The translations under genes and the position numbers were made by a program. Positions 46,901 through 58,900 of a DNA stretch of 64,000 nt are shown here, one piece after another; position 1 is the stretch's first letter; each line of letters begins with the position of its first letter. Source of the DNA: Lineus longissimus. Its lineage: Eukaryota; Nemertea; Pilidiophora; Heteronemertea; Lineidae. The stretch lies in contig NC_088310.1 in assembly GCF_910592395.1 (NCBI RefSeq), forward strand, positions 24,135,491-24,199,490, given 5' to 3'. The notes beneath the pieces were generated by a model that was not told the origin of the DNA, searched no databases, and saw nothing but the letters and a program-made list of their open reading frames with translations.

Positions 46901-49900
46901 CGGCGTAATATAAATCCCAACCAACTGCCAATAGAAGAGTCAATAGTCCTGTTAGTACCTGTCCGAGACTTTGAAGATTGAAGGCGATTGAGAGATTGAA
47001 GAAGCAGACCGGTAGCATCTTGAATCTGCAAATTAACCAAGCACTACGTCATGACCTTGACCTTATTGGACGAACGAAGCATGAACGGAAGAATGGTACA
47101 AGTTACGTCAAAATGGATATTTGTTCATTCATGGGAACTTAAAAAGAGGAAATACTCCAAGAAGTCTGTCAAGTGCATTAAAAGGTTCTCTCTGACCTCT
47201 TTTCGATTGCACTTGTCGGAACTGACGCAGAAATGTTCTTGATATTGACTTCCCCGGTCCGTATGGCGATGATCACTGCCGTGAAGCCCGGAGCAGTCTT
47301 TGTCCACGATCCGCTGCCCGGCGCGTGCCGTCATTAGCTCAGAGAGAGCCGCCCGTCGACCTGAAAAGGCTCCCTGCCAAGCTCCAACAACGACACACCT
47401 GTCGTCAAATTGACACACGCGGCAAGAATTTGAAGGCGCAAGTTTGTTTTCATTTTGTAGAATAACGCTGGGAGTAATGCATTCCTTTGGCCGTTAGTTA
47501 TCTCTCTCTTGTCGAGTTATTTCTCTGGACATCCCTTGATCAACATCTCAGGATTTCTTCACGGTTCATGAACCAAAACGTTAGATAAAGTCAACCAGCC
47601 CATACCCAGTAATTACAACGTCAGATATCTAAGGATAGAATGGTGCTGACACAAGATCCATGGTGTCAGATTCTCATGATTAGGGGTCCGTCCCATGTAT
47701 ACCCCGTGATTTCGTGTCGGGGCCCGGCCCACCACATGTTCCTCATAAACTCACCCTCATACTCTCGTGACAGAGTCGAGACCGATCAGAGATCGTGTGG
47801 CGCCTTGAAGATACATGTACCAAGGCCATCTCTCATATACATGTATATATAAGAATCTTGAATTCTAAGAGAAAGCCTTTCAGATGTCGGCTTAATACAT
47901 TTGTACTTGGTTGTTTCAGGACCACTTTGTTGGGTAGCGTCTTTATCAGGCATACATAACTTTTTTCCTCATCAACTTTATCGCAAAGTTGATGACCTTA
48001 TGTTTAGAATGACAACAATGTATGCAAGATAAACATAAAGGTATCAAAAGTTTGTTGATGGGACGTCAAAGAGTCAGATTTATGGCAGAAAATCCCTACA
48101 GATGCGAGACTAACAATGCGCCGTTAATACCATTGTTTTTGCCACCAAGACTGAGATCATTTGGCGCGTGCCGTGGCCACCACGAGACTTGAGCAAAGCC
48201 ACGGGGACAAGTTGTGCCAATTACAGCCATTGTGACTAGACCAATAGGCTACATTATGAATATAAAGTAACGACCAAGTGTCGGGGGGTCCGCGATCGCT
48301 CCCTCAAGTATATGGATTAATCAGACGTAATTCATCGAATATGCTTTTTTTCTTGCTTTTTGGGTTGATGGGGTCGGCACGGACCACATTCATCCGCTCT
48401 GTGACGTCTTGAGGACGTACGTGTAACTTTATGTCGGTGCTATTTGCAAGTTTGTACCACCAAGCACTTAAATATCTTCATGGAAGTCCATGGTACCACT
48501 GAGCTTGGTTGTTCAAATCAGGCCTACCACTTACTTGTCCGTTAAACTAAAACTTGCAAGTATAATATTGAGTATAATTGACTTAACTGTGACCTAACTT
48601 GTTTTTCACAACGATGTCTCCTGACTGGCATGACAATTTCTCACTAGGAAGAATAGCATATATATTGTAACTTCCCTTCTAAGCGGTCAGTGGTCAAACC
48701 TATGATGTCTTGCATGCAATCTTGGCCTGAACTTTGAGCGCTTGGAAGAGGTTGAAGTATGTGAATTACATTTCACCGCTCTGTCCAATTACAGCGAATC
48801 GAAAAGGAATGTAATCAACTACAAATTCGAATGAAACCTTATGAACAAGGTAGCAAAAATAATCCAACTATAGTAATGATAACTCAATGATAACAATAAA
48901 CATATCATCACTAATATCGTCAGTTATTCAGTTATTTTCTTTCTCCAAGGTGGAAGGTGTCAACTCGTATTGTATTTTGATTACATTCAATTATTGCCAT
49001 AATTAGGTTGAATATAAGTCAATTTCTCTTCGTTATGTTGCCGCTTCGTCCTAGTTAAGCATCACTGGTCACTTCTCTCAAGTACAGAGGTGCGGCCTTA
49101 CATCAAAGTCCCTGCTTAACAAAATCATCAGGAAATTTATAAAATAGTTGTTTTTGCGGGTTTTGTTCATTGAAAATATCAAATCAGCATACAGCCCAGT
49201 GATTGCGTTGTTTTACATTAAGAAATAACTCAATCCATTGTTATTTCATTGTCCGGAACGCTCCCGATTGCCTTCGAAGTGCGATAGGATACAATGGAAA
49301 ACTTAGTCAATTTGAACATCGTAATTCTTTTAGATGAAAAGTAACCCAGGGTAATAAACCAACGCGTGGAAGCGAATCCTGTATCAATTTATTTTAATGT
49401 GATGGTATATTTAAAGGTTGAGCCCTATAATGCACTTTGGGTCCACATCCTCTTGTCAATTTGACGCTGTAGTTTCGCCTGTGGAGAAATTTCTACGACA
49501 GTTGGTCTTTTCAATAGGCCAATTTGTAGCCGGCAATTATTCTGGTGTTCCAACTCTTACGGCTTGCCTTCTCTCCCCTTCTTCTGCCGACAAAGCTTCA
49601 GCATGGTGTCAGGGGAGTCCTTTGAAATTTATTAAGACACATTCACCAGCACGCCCAGCCTACTATGTCGCCATGATTGTCTTGAAAACAATTACCGTAC
49701 CGACCAATCAGCGTCGAGTATAGCTGATTACCTCGGAGGGGAGATTCTGCGTTTACGACAAGGCTGCTCTCTGATTGGCCAGCGGCGTTACAGGCAAAAG
49801 ATACTACACAGAAGTATAAATGTACATTGCCTAAATGTTATTAGCCATTCCAATTTCAGAAGTGATAATTCTCTGGCCTAACATTTTCAACTTTCAAATC

Positions 49901-49930
49901 TGTAGCCAAGTTTTAGGCAAAGACACTTAG
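40924..49930. other. Gene-poor region with a MITE, upstream of the PROP-like gene
   Basis: About 9 kb without a supportable gene, apart from the Transib-like MITE (41404-41610). A minus-strand frame at 41628-41834 has a beta-propeller-like look but no support. A motif cluster near 42741-42764 (octamer ATGCAAAT, E-box CAGGTG, TGACAG) and other A/T-rich stretches could be regulatory DNA for the homeobox gene downstream. Confidence 0.4.
41404..41610 (+). mobile_element. Transib-like MITE, copy 2
   Basis: A 207-bp non-coding element with a perfect 5-bp target-site duplication TTTAC (41399-41403 and 41611-41615). Its terminal inverted repeats are CACGGTGGCTAAAGGTAT at the left and CACGGTAGGTAAAGGTAT (reading inward) at the right, two mismatches in 18. 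It is the full-length relative of 17175-17375. The terminal heptamer CACGGTG resembles the CAC-A/G-TG ends of Transib elements and of RAG recombination signals. Confidence 0.85.
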
Positions 49931-52900
49931 ATGGCGACTATGGCTGAGGAGCAACGTGTGCCAGTTCCAGGTGATAGCAAGGACAGAAAATGTGACGATT
50001 TTACCGCACTTTATTCCATGGATACCCCATCATCTGCAGCACGGACACTTACAGACCACAACGGTAAGCTAAGCACAATTTAGACACTTATCCATATACC
50101 TTCTCTCCAGATCGAACTTTGACAATATCAGTAACACACAAATTACAGTTACTCAAAACTTCACCGCATAACTCCAAATCTATAATTCTGCATTATCAAT
50201 AATAAGTAATATATGTAATTTACTTACCTTCAGTAATCGCATTTCTCCCATTATCGTCATTGCCATTTCTTTTGGTTGTTTAGTCGGAGGAATCAAATAT
50301 TCTGACAGTCTTGAGATGATGAAATGGATAATATTTGAGTCTGGCAAGACATTCAATTGAGGTGTCAACAGGTACAAATATTTAAAGTTGACAATTCTTC
50401 CCGATTTCAAGACGATCCTGGGACAAACAGTGGACGCGTTTAGACTCTCTCTTATGACAAGCTAACTTAATTAATTAAAATCATACAATTTACACCAAAT
50501 AATATGATCATATTTGACAACTTACATATCGAATTTGTGCAGTTGAAGCAAAACATGAAACGCAAAATTAGGTGCGTTGTTGCCAATATATCTCAGTCAT
50601 TCGCAGAGGAATTTTTATAGGATTGTTCTCATTTATTATTGCCTTCAAGATTGTTCACTTTGGGATATTCATATTCTTTTCTCTTCCTTTTAGATTCCTT
50701 CAGATGTGGTAAGTACCGTTTATCATACATTGTAAGCTATAGGGATACATTTATTCACACAGCCAGAATTACAAATGTCAGACAGTGGTTTACCCTGCAA
50801 ATGCCACAGTATTATGAATTATGTAAACACCCATTCTCAGGCACTAGAGAAGAAACTTTCAATCTCTCAATAACCAACATATAATGGCATAATTTAAGTC
50901 TGGATGAATCAATCATTTGCCGCATTTTTTTATTTTCGCGGTGACATCTCGTTGGTCTCATATAACAGAAAAAGGCATTGAGCCTGGAAGCCGTAGCCTG
51001 AATAACTATAGTAAAAAGGCAATCGTCAATATCAACAAAACCATATACATGTACGACATCAATCTCAAACTAAGAATCTTAATTATCTTGTGAAGACATC
51101 TTGATGTTTTACGTGATATATCTCAATGTCAGCTAGTGGCTCACTTTGCAAATGCAATATTATGATGGAGCATGTTTCATCAATTAAACTGTAAAATGAG
51201 AAGCTATAAATGTGTATTTGTTGATGAAATACTTTTTACAATTCTTATGTCACCGAATATCAGCTTTGTTTACGAAAGTAGCAAGATGATTTAACAACAA
51301 CCAGCTCGACACTTTGATTTGGATCAGGCACGAATACCGATTTGATGCGGAAGCATGCCAAAACTGTTAAACGAGATGCTACATATAATGTACATGTAGC
51401 ATCTTCCGCATCTATATATTTCTTGATGAAATAATTTTTAAAAATCTTGTTTGACCAAATATCAGCAGTGTTAACGGAAGTTAACGTAATACTGAAACAT
51501 TTGAAAGTGATCACCGTGACTGGCTTCTTGGAAAATATTAGCCGAATAGTCTGCGGCGTTATACAAGATCTACAGCTTTGTAGCCTTTATTGGAATACAA
51601 GTTACATTTACGAAGACCAAAAAGCGAAAGTAGATTATCATCAACATTATTATATGCAGGAAACGGAGATGGACATTGAAATTACTTCAAATCAAACTCC
51701 TTCTTCGGAAGGAGGAAAGTACCCAAAATATATTTGCTCAGCAAACTTTGCTCCACCTGATGTTGTATCCTGCGGCTAGATTTTTATCATTGTTGCTCTT
51801 TTGAAACAGTTCGCGGCCAATTTAACAATTGTGGCTTAATCTGGCTTAATTACCGAGATATGGCCGTCGTTTAGAGAGCCAAATCCGGATAAATCTCGGT
51901 CGACAGGACCCGGACACTTGTCTCTTCAAGTGGATATTATACCACCGTCTCGCGTGCAACCCGGACAAAGGCAAACGCGTGTCACAAATCGACGGAAAAT
52001 TTGCGCCGTGTGCCACTACAATAGGCCACGGGGGCCAGGACATCCCGCTATTGTGATGCGACAAATGCTCAGCAGCAATGATCCACTTCCTACACCCTCT
52101 CACTCCAGGGGAAATTTCCTGTTGTTAAATATTTCCTTCGAACCTGAACAGGGTTCAAATAAAAGGAGTGAAAAAAGCGCTGCACTACGCGCTTGGATTT
52201 TTCGGCATTTTTGTACATTTTTCTTTACTATCGTTCATATTCATTTTTGATTCTTGCTCTTATATCAGCCACACCGAAAAGTATAGGGGGGGGGGGCTAC
52301 TTCGGGGAATTTTATGTAATTGATATTTCCATCAAATGATTTTTACGGTTTTCGCGAAACCGCTGCGTCTGCTGTCAAAACATCTTTGTCGCCTTCAGCT
52401 TGACGTACTTTGGAACAAGCTCCGACAAAAATGTCGTTCACTTCTCGCCAATTGTTTACAAACAAAATTGGTGTTAATTATGTATCAAAATTATCAAATG
52501 CTTCATTTTAAATTTTGGCTATTACTGCGGTAAAAACGACGCTGAAAAATAGCTACAGTCTTGTTGTACATGTAATTGCAAATTGTAAATGGTTGCGTTG
52601 GAACGAGGTCAATCACCAATCTTGTCACAACACCAAGATTAAATGTCGACTCTTCTCAAAGCAGAAGGTGTTTATTGTTTATTTAATGCCTAATAAATTA
52701 TTAAGAACAAAAGCATAAACTACTGCATAACAGTCTGTAATGGCGTTAAAAGGGTCCTTCCGTGGCGGCGTGATTGTAACCATCCTGTAACTTGCGTGCG
52801 CTCGAAGGCGGCCTGGGCTATACATGTAATCCTCACACCCGCTTGTTGGGTCCTGCCAGCCGGACTGGAGTCTTCAGAGTCGATCCACACCTGTAAAAAG

Positions 52901-55900
52901 TAACCTGGTACCGTGGTGCGATAATCTGGAGCAACTTCCGCCCCTATATGACGACAGTAATAGCTTTTGATGTGCCGAATCTATTGTGCAGATGTACGTA
53001 TATAGTATATATCCATACTAGTGCACAGTATAGAGTGTGAATCCAAAGCGCCATTGTCGTCCGACATTTTTTTGCTATCAAAAGGAGCAAAGGAAGTCTT
53101 ATTACAATAATAAATCTGATGATACGAATATTTTTTTATGGCTTTTATTCATATTTCGTATTATAAAAACTTTTCAAGTGAAAAATCTCTACGGGGTGTA
53201 TATTTGTGTTGGCTTAAAAACCCTAAACGGTTTATAAGAAACTAAAAAACCCTTATTTTCAAGAGTATATACTTCCCGAGGCTCTCTAGTACTCCGATAT
53301 CAACTACAACATGTATTCCCGTGTAACGGTGTAATATACAAAAACCCGAAAATGTTAACTGGGTTACTTTTCATTCAGTTTGCCGCAAAAATCCTATTTC
53401 ACTGATAAATCGAATCTACATAATCCAGACTAGTGTACATTACAACAAATAGCGCGTACATTTCTATGGAAAATTCTACGCGAAGTGATGTAAAATTTAT
53501 TTGGGGTCAGCCACCCTATTTGCCGCAATACGGTAGCGTTATTTGAATGAACGAACATCATATAATATTTATGCGCAGAGCTTGTGAGTAAACGGGCGCC
53601 ATTTTGGTGAAGCAACTATAAGTCATTCGACAGTGAGTCACCAACAACATTAGCATTCACGAGAAGTGCCGCTGTCACAGACGATGGAAATGAGATTTCT
53701 CTGGGAATCAGACTCGGGTTTTTTTCGGTTATCATTGCCATTGTTAGTGTGAATGAGGGCACAATGTATTCGGCAATTATAGATTGAAGGATATACATGT
53801 TCCTTTCACCGAGCATGGATAAGGAGTTCATGCTTGCTGTAACGAAGCAATGCCACCAAGACAAGTTCAATGCTGACATTGATATCAGAGATAGATTACA
53901 AAGTGAGAAAAATTGCTAAAACTCTTGCCAGAAACTATCGTGATTGAATATCAAACCAAATATAGAAGATAGATAAATTGAAATTGTTACATCAGTTGTG
54001 GAAACATGCGCCGAACTTTTGTCCTAATATTGTATGATATACACTTCCAGCATCCTCAGCATAAATTTTGTGAAGTCGTGCGAATACTAGTATTTAATGC
54101 GCTTGCTTCATCTCCACTTTTGTTAATTTGCACTCAAAATGTCCGTTAAATGTTCTAGTAATGGAAAGGAAAATACTTATGTCAGAAATGTTATATTTAC
54201 GAATGGTGCAATGAACAGGTCCTTGGCGTACATGTACATTAATTTGGAAAAGTTAATCAAGTTTTGTTTTGTTTATTGTTTGTGAAGGCTTTGGGGGCAA
54301 AAATCTCCCTGATATTACAAAATGTACGAATTCATCCGTGTGTCATAATCGTTTATATTACCTGTGATAACTGATCAAAAATATGAGAATAACCGAATGT
54401 AGGCTAACGAACCGATACAGATTTGTGGTAAGCCATCCCAGCATTACTCTGACATGAATATTTCACCAACAAATAGTGTCCTCACACCAAGTAAATTGAG
54501 AAAATTTCATTACCTGGGCCATTCATTCGGCAGAGTTCGGGCAACGGCGCGTAGTACTTCGGATTGCATCGGAAAACACCCCCATACAAGTTCGAAAATT
54601 AAATCTGCGTTCCCGTCAATTCAATAAGGCGGGCTATTATATGTTTGCTATTGATTGCTAGGCGATGGGAAGGCAGTAATAAAACCATTACGCCGGGCAC
54701 AGTTTTGAGAAAATTGATATAATTTTGTTAATAATTTTGTGATTTCTTAAATAACGGATTCTGTCAGTTGAAGATTGCGATAGCCGTATATGACAATGCG
54801 TAAGCTATCGGAATTGGTAGTTATTTATACCAAGTGAAACTGACGGCGCGATATACAAAGTATCACCGGGATGCGTCGCACATTTGCATAATTATGCGCC
54901 TTAGTGATTATAGGAAATGTACAGGCCCCGGGGTCAAGCATGGATCGTTCTTAGCTCCTACCCAAGGAAACCAATTACCAATCCCGTTATATGGATTTTT
55001 CTCCATCTTCCATTAGCCATGGCGTAGTTTCGAGAGGAAAAGCGCAGATCTGTATTAAACGCCAGGAAGGGACATTTTTTCCAGATCACCTGGAGAACCG
55101 CGCATTGACTCTGCAACAGAAATAACCGCAAATGCCTGCCCGAATTCTTTTATTTTCTCTTTTAGTAAAAAACTAATTTCTCCCGCATTATTTTCGTAGA
55201 GCTTCCTCATCGTACTATAGAATTTTTATTCATGGTTTTATTCTCTGCGGGTTTGCGTAGCGTATTCCAAAAACAAATCGCTTAAGCGGGTTCTTTCTGT
55301 TCACAAAGCTATTGCCTGAACGCCCTGCAAAGAAGCAATTAATCTCTGGCCTAAAAACAATCTTGAAATTGCCTTTGATGTTTCACTGCTATTAAAATTT
55401 TGCATGAATTAATCCCGATGAAGTCCTGCTCGGTTTTAGAGTTGCGTCTTCTATATTTTGTTTCCGAGGCAAATTGCTGTACCAAACACTTTTGACTGTT
55501 TTGATGGTTGAAAATACCTGTTTTGGAGGAACAATTAAAAAATATTACCCTCACGACATAATTCATAATCTTCGATCTGTCATCGACCTTGCTCTTGACA
55601 GCATAGTTAGGCAAAATTTTCAGGATTTAACATTTTACAGCTTTGAGAGATTTATTCTTGCAGAAAACAATTTGGACAAGTGAAGACCATTTCCTAAATC
55701 AAGTGATATTTCAAGGCCATTTGCTAATTCAATTTTCCTCTTCAGGTCCAGAGGGTGCGTTTAAAAAATTGAAACCAGACGGGGCAGCCGGCGGCGGCAT
55801 TACCAGCACCACGAATTCACATCACCCAGCCACCTGTCCCACCCCAGCTAGGCGGCGACATCGGACCACCTTCACCCAAGAACAGCTACAGGAACTCGAA

Positions 55901-55987
55901 GCGGCATTCGCAAAAAGTCACTATCCAGATATATATTGCAGGGAAGAACTTGCCCGGGTTACAAAATTAAATGAAGCCAGAATACAG
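49931..55987 (+). CDS. PROP1: PROP1-like paired-class homeobox gene, first two coding exons
   Basis: Nuclear transcription factor. Exon 1 is 49931-50063 (ATG at 49931; begins [18 protein letters not shown]). Exon 2 is 55746-55987. The phase-1 end of exon 1 joins the phase-2 start of exon 2 to give one frame of 125 residues. The homeodomain starts at residue 80 ([20 protein letters not shown]) and runs to KLNEARIQ at residue 125, homeodomain position 46. Exon 2 ends there with donor GTAGGA, the intron position between homeodomain residues 46 and 47 that is conserved in paired-class genes. [13 protein letters not shown] and LARxTxLxEARIQ are closest to PROP (Prophet of Pit-1) among the classes I know. 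Position 50, which helps to separate paired subclasses, is in the missing exon. No WFQNRRAK exon was found between 55988 and 64000, so it likely lies beyond the window. Confidence 0.82.
51344..51412. repeat. Compound palindrome in intron 1 of the PROP-like gene
   Basis: An outer perfect 10-bp pair, GATGCGGAAG (51344-51353) with CTTCCGCATC (51403-51412), encloses an inner perfect 11-bp pair, AGATGCTACAT (51374-51384) with ATGTAGCATCT (51394-51404). The two systems overlap by two bases on the right arm. The flanks carry diverged duplicates of each other (about 51205-51285 and 51410-51482). Confidence 0.65.
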
Positions 55988-58900
55988 GTAGGAAACAATT
56001 TTGATGTGTTATTTTTAATTCTCGAAGCAAACAATGGTTGACACGTAACATGGTGAAAGAAGAGCGCTTATTACATGTACCTCATCAGGTATGCAGAGTA
56101 TAAAGGCCTATCTCCACTACGACGCGTTTTGCAATTTGGCGCGCGGGTATGGGACTTCAGTCGCTCATATAACTGTGAGTATTGTTGTTTTTTTAACACG
56201 AACATTGCCTGATAACAGGGCCAAGGTGGAGTCCAAGAATGAAGACTGCATCAACGGAAAGAAGAAAAACTGCACGGGCAGCTCAATTCAAAAATGATGA
56301 AAACTCCATTTGGAATCTTCGCTTACACCAGTACTTCCGTGTTACGAGCATTTAAATGGTATTTCATATTTCATAACCGAGCGACGTGAACATGTCTCAA
56401 CTTCCAATTTCCTAAATTAATTTACTCCTCTAAGCTAACGTATATTAAACGTACCTCCGCCGCATCATATATAATGAAGATAAGCATCCCGTTATACGCT
56501 GGTAATATATTCATGGGAAGAAATTTCTATTAACCTGCATATTGATTAGTGGTGACCCACGGAACGTTAGTCAAGCTGATCACGTAAGCTAAGGCTTCGG
56601 GCGCTTGCAATGGCTGTCGATGGAAGATGGTGGAGGGGGTGATTGGCTGCTATATTGACTAGAAGGAGCTTTTAACCCTTATTTGGATATTGGAGACAAA
56701 ATAAGAAGAAAATTTCTCCGGAGAGCAACAGTCATGTTGTAATTCAAGATATGCGATCTGAAATCCATGCTAACGTCTCATTCTGTATTACAACGTACCG
56801 GTGGTATCTTGAATAAGTTGAAACAGATCTGCACTTTCGTTTTTATTTGATAATTTAAAGTCTTTTTTCTCCCATCATTTGATAAGAAGCCATTCTTTAA
56901 AACTGTCTACAGTACATTTCTCTCTTCGTTTATATGTTGATATGAAGTGAATATAAAACAGCCATGCGTTCTCAAATAGAATTAATTCTTTCTATCAAAA
57001 CACAATAAAAGGATTCTTCAATTATAATTTTGACCGCAAATTGGTGTGTAAAAACTCAATACCATTTAAAATGTGATCCCGTTTTATAACATCTCCGCCC
57101 AGCTTCCATTTTACGAGAATATTGGCGTTTAAATGACAAATAACCATTACAAGCACGCGACACATAATAGATAAATTTATGTTAGTAATAATTGTGTTGA
57201 TCAAGCTTGACCTAGGCTACTGAGCGATGGGACGTGAGTGCTATGTCCGCCCATTCCCACCCACTAATTCAATCAGGATCTCTTCGTTAGCGTTATACGC
57301 GACTGCCCTTGTGGACCAGCGAAAACTATGATTAAACTTAATTGAATTAAGAGAAGATAGCTATCAAAGGGCAGAGGCCAAATGTCACGAATATGCCCAA
57401 TTAACGCATTTGTTCAGCGAAATAACTCATCGCGCAATTTGACATATGTCTATTCGTATGTTTCTCCCTACACAAGCGTGCGCATTTCCCTCTGCGCCCT
57501 TCATGGCGGCCATTGCGCGTGCGTCTTGAAATGAATCCGATGTCATGACAGCGGTCAAGCAGAAACTCTACCCCCGGCAGTAATTTTGCAACACTTTTCA
57601 TATCAATTAACGATTTCTGCATTTAATTACCGATTCCTCTTTGGAATGATGCGTCAGGAGGAGGATAAAGGTCCTCCATTCCTAAGATCGTGCTATCTTT
57701 GAGAAGACTTTTTAGGAGAAATGGTAGAAGATGGATTTCATCGCATGTCAACAAAAAATAGCTTGGGTATCGGCGAACTTTTTCTTTGACCTATATAAGC
57801 TGTGCAAAGAGAAATCACCAGGACACCTTTGGCATGTTTACACGTTGACGTTGTTATTCCAATACAGAAAAAAAATCCAAAATGTTTCGAAAGTCTTATG
57901 GACGCTTTGACATGTTTGATACCAGCCGTAAAGATTTGGTAGATTTTGTGTACATGTATCCTACGCAACGTCCTTCACGCAATGATAATAACAGCAGTGC
58001 TTCCAGCTTCACAGCAGGTCAGCTGTTCAGTTGAAACTCCGGCAGTAAAAGCTAGCTTGGCGAGAAAGTGTCGACTTTCACTGCGCGCACCCCACGGTTT
58101 TTCTTCGTCTCCTGGGGTGCGTCGATGACGGCAGCTCTGACCACAGGTTACGCCCATTTTACGGCTTACACGAATTATTCGCCGATCAGAGATAATTGAC
58201 TCCTTCGGTTGCATTGTTTGCATTGGTGAAGCATCTGTCGAGGAATCCTGAAAGCGGAGTGATGTGGAATTTAACACTTTTAGCAAAAACGCACTTTTCT
58301 CAGAGCTACAATCTCCATTACCGTTTTTTTGTGAACGAATATGTTCGATCACCTATGTCATGTATGTCCTTTGTGATATTTAAACCAAATTATCACCAAT
58401 ACAGAAGAAAGATGCAGCTTTATCGGTAAACATCGGGCAGGAAAGTCTAAACAAAGCAAACATTCCCGACAGACAATACAAAGAGTACGATCGAATTTTG
58501 TGTTTACATGTAGTTTGAGGGTCTTATTAATTGATACATCACTGTCTGATATTGGTTCCTCACCAAACTCTGCTCGAGTTGAGCAACCTCCAGTTCGGTA
58601 TCACATCCTAAAATAAAAAAGGTGTAATGATATTCGAAATGTACATATTCTTCATTCGAAAAACAAACCAGGTTCCATGATATTTGGAAGGTCCCGCATC
58701 TGAATGAATCTTCCAGCATCCTTTGTAAGCCGATAACTCTGCTATTGTTGACAAGTACCCCGAGGTTGCTTGAGGGCGTTCTCCACCACGAGCGGCTTGA
58801 AGTGGACTCAAGACTTTCATTGTCATGTCGTATTTGTGTTATCTCTCTTAGAGTACTCTCAATTTCAATTTGCAATTGTGTAGGAGATGGCTAGGAGTTA

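Noticed and set aside
52286-52296. Run of eleven G residues
   Set aside because: A single homopolymer, not by itself informative; prone to sequencing error.
53616-53879. Minus-strand 87-codon frame
   Set aside because: Composition is plausible but nothing supports it as a gene; it lies within the first intron of the PROP-like gene.
56091-56297. Frame containing NRAKVESKNED downstream of the homeobox exon, as a possible end of the homeodomain
   Set aside because: The residues before it do not read VWFQNR and no acceptor places a WFQN sequence in frame; the partial NRAK match is probably chance.
58504-58875. Minus-strand 123-codon frame with a coiled-coil-like start
   Set aside because: No recognised family, no supporting splice context, and overlapping frames of similar length exist; left uncalled.
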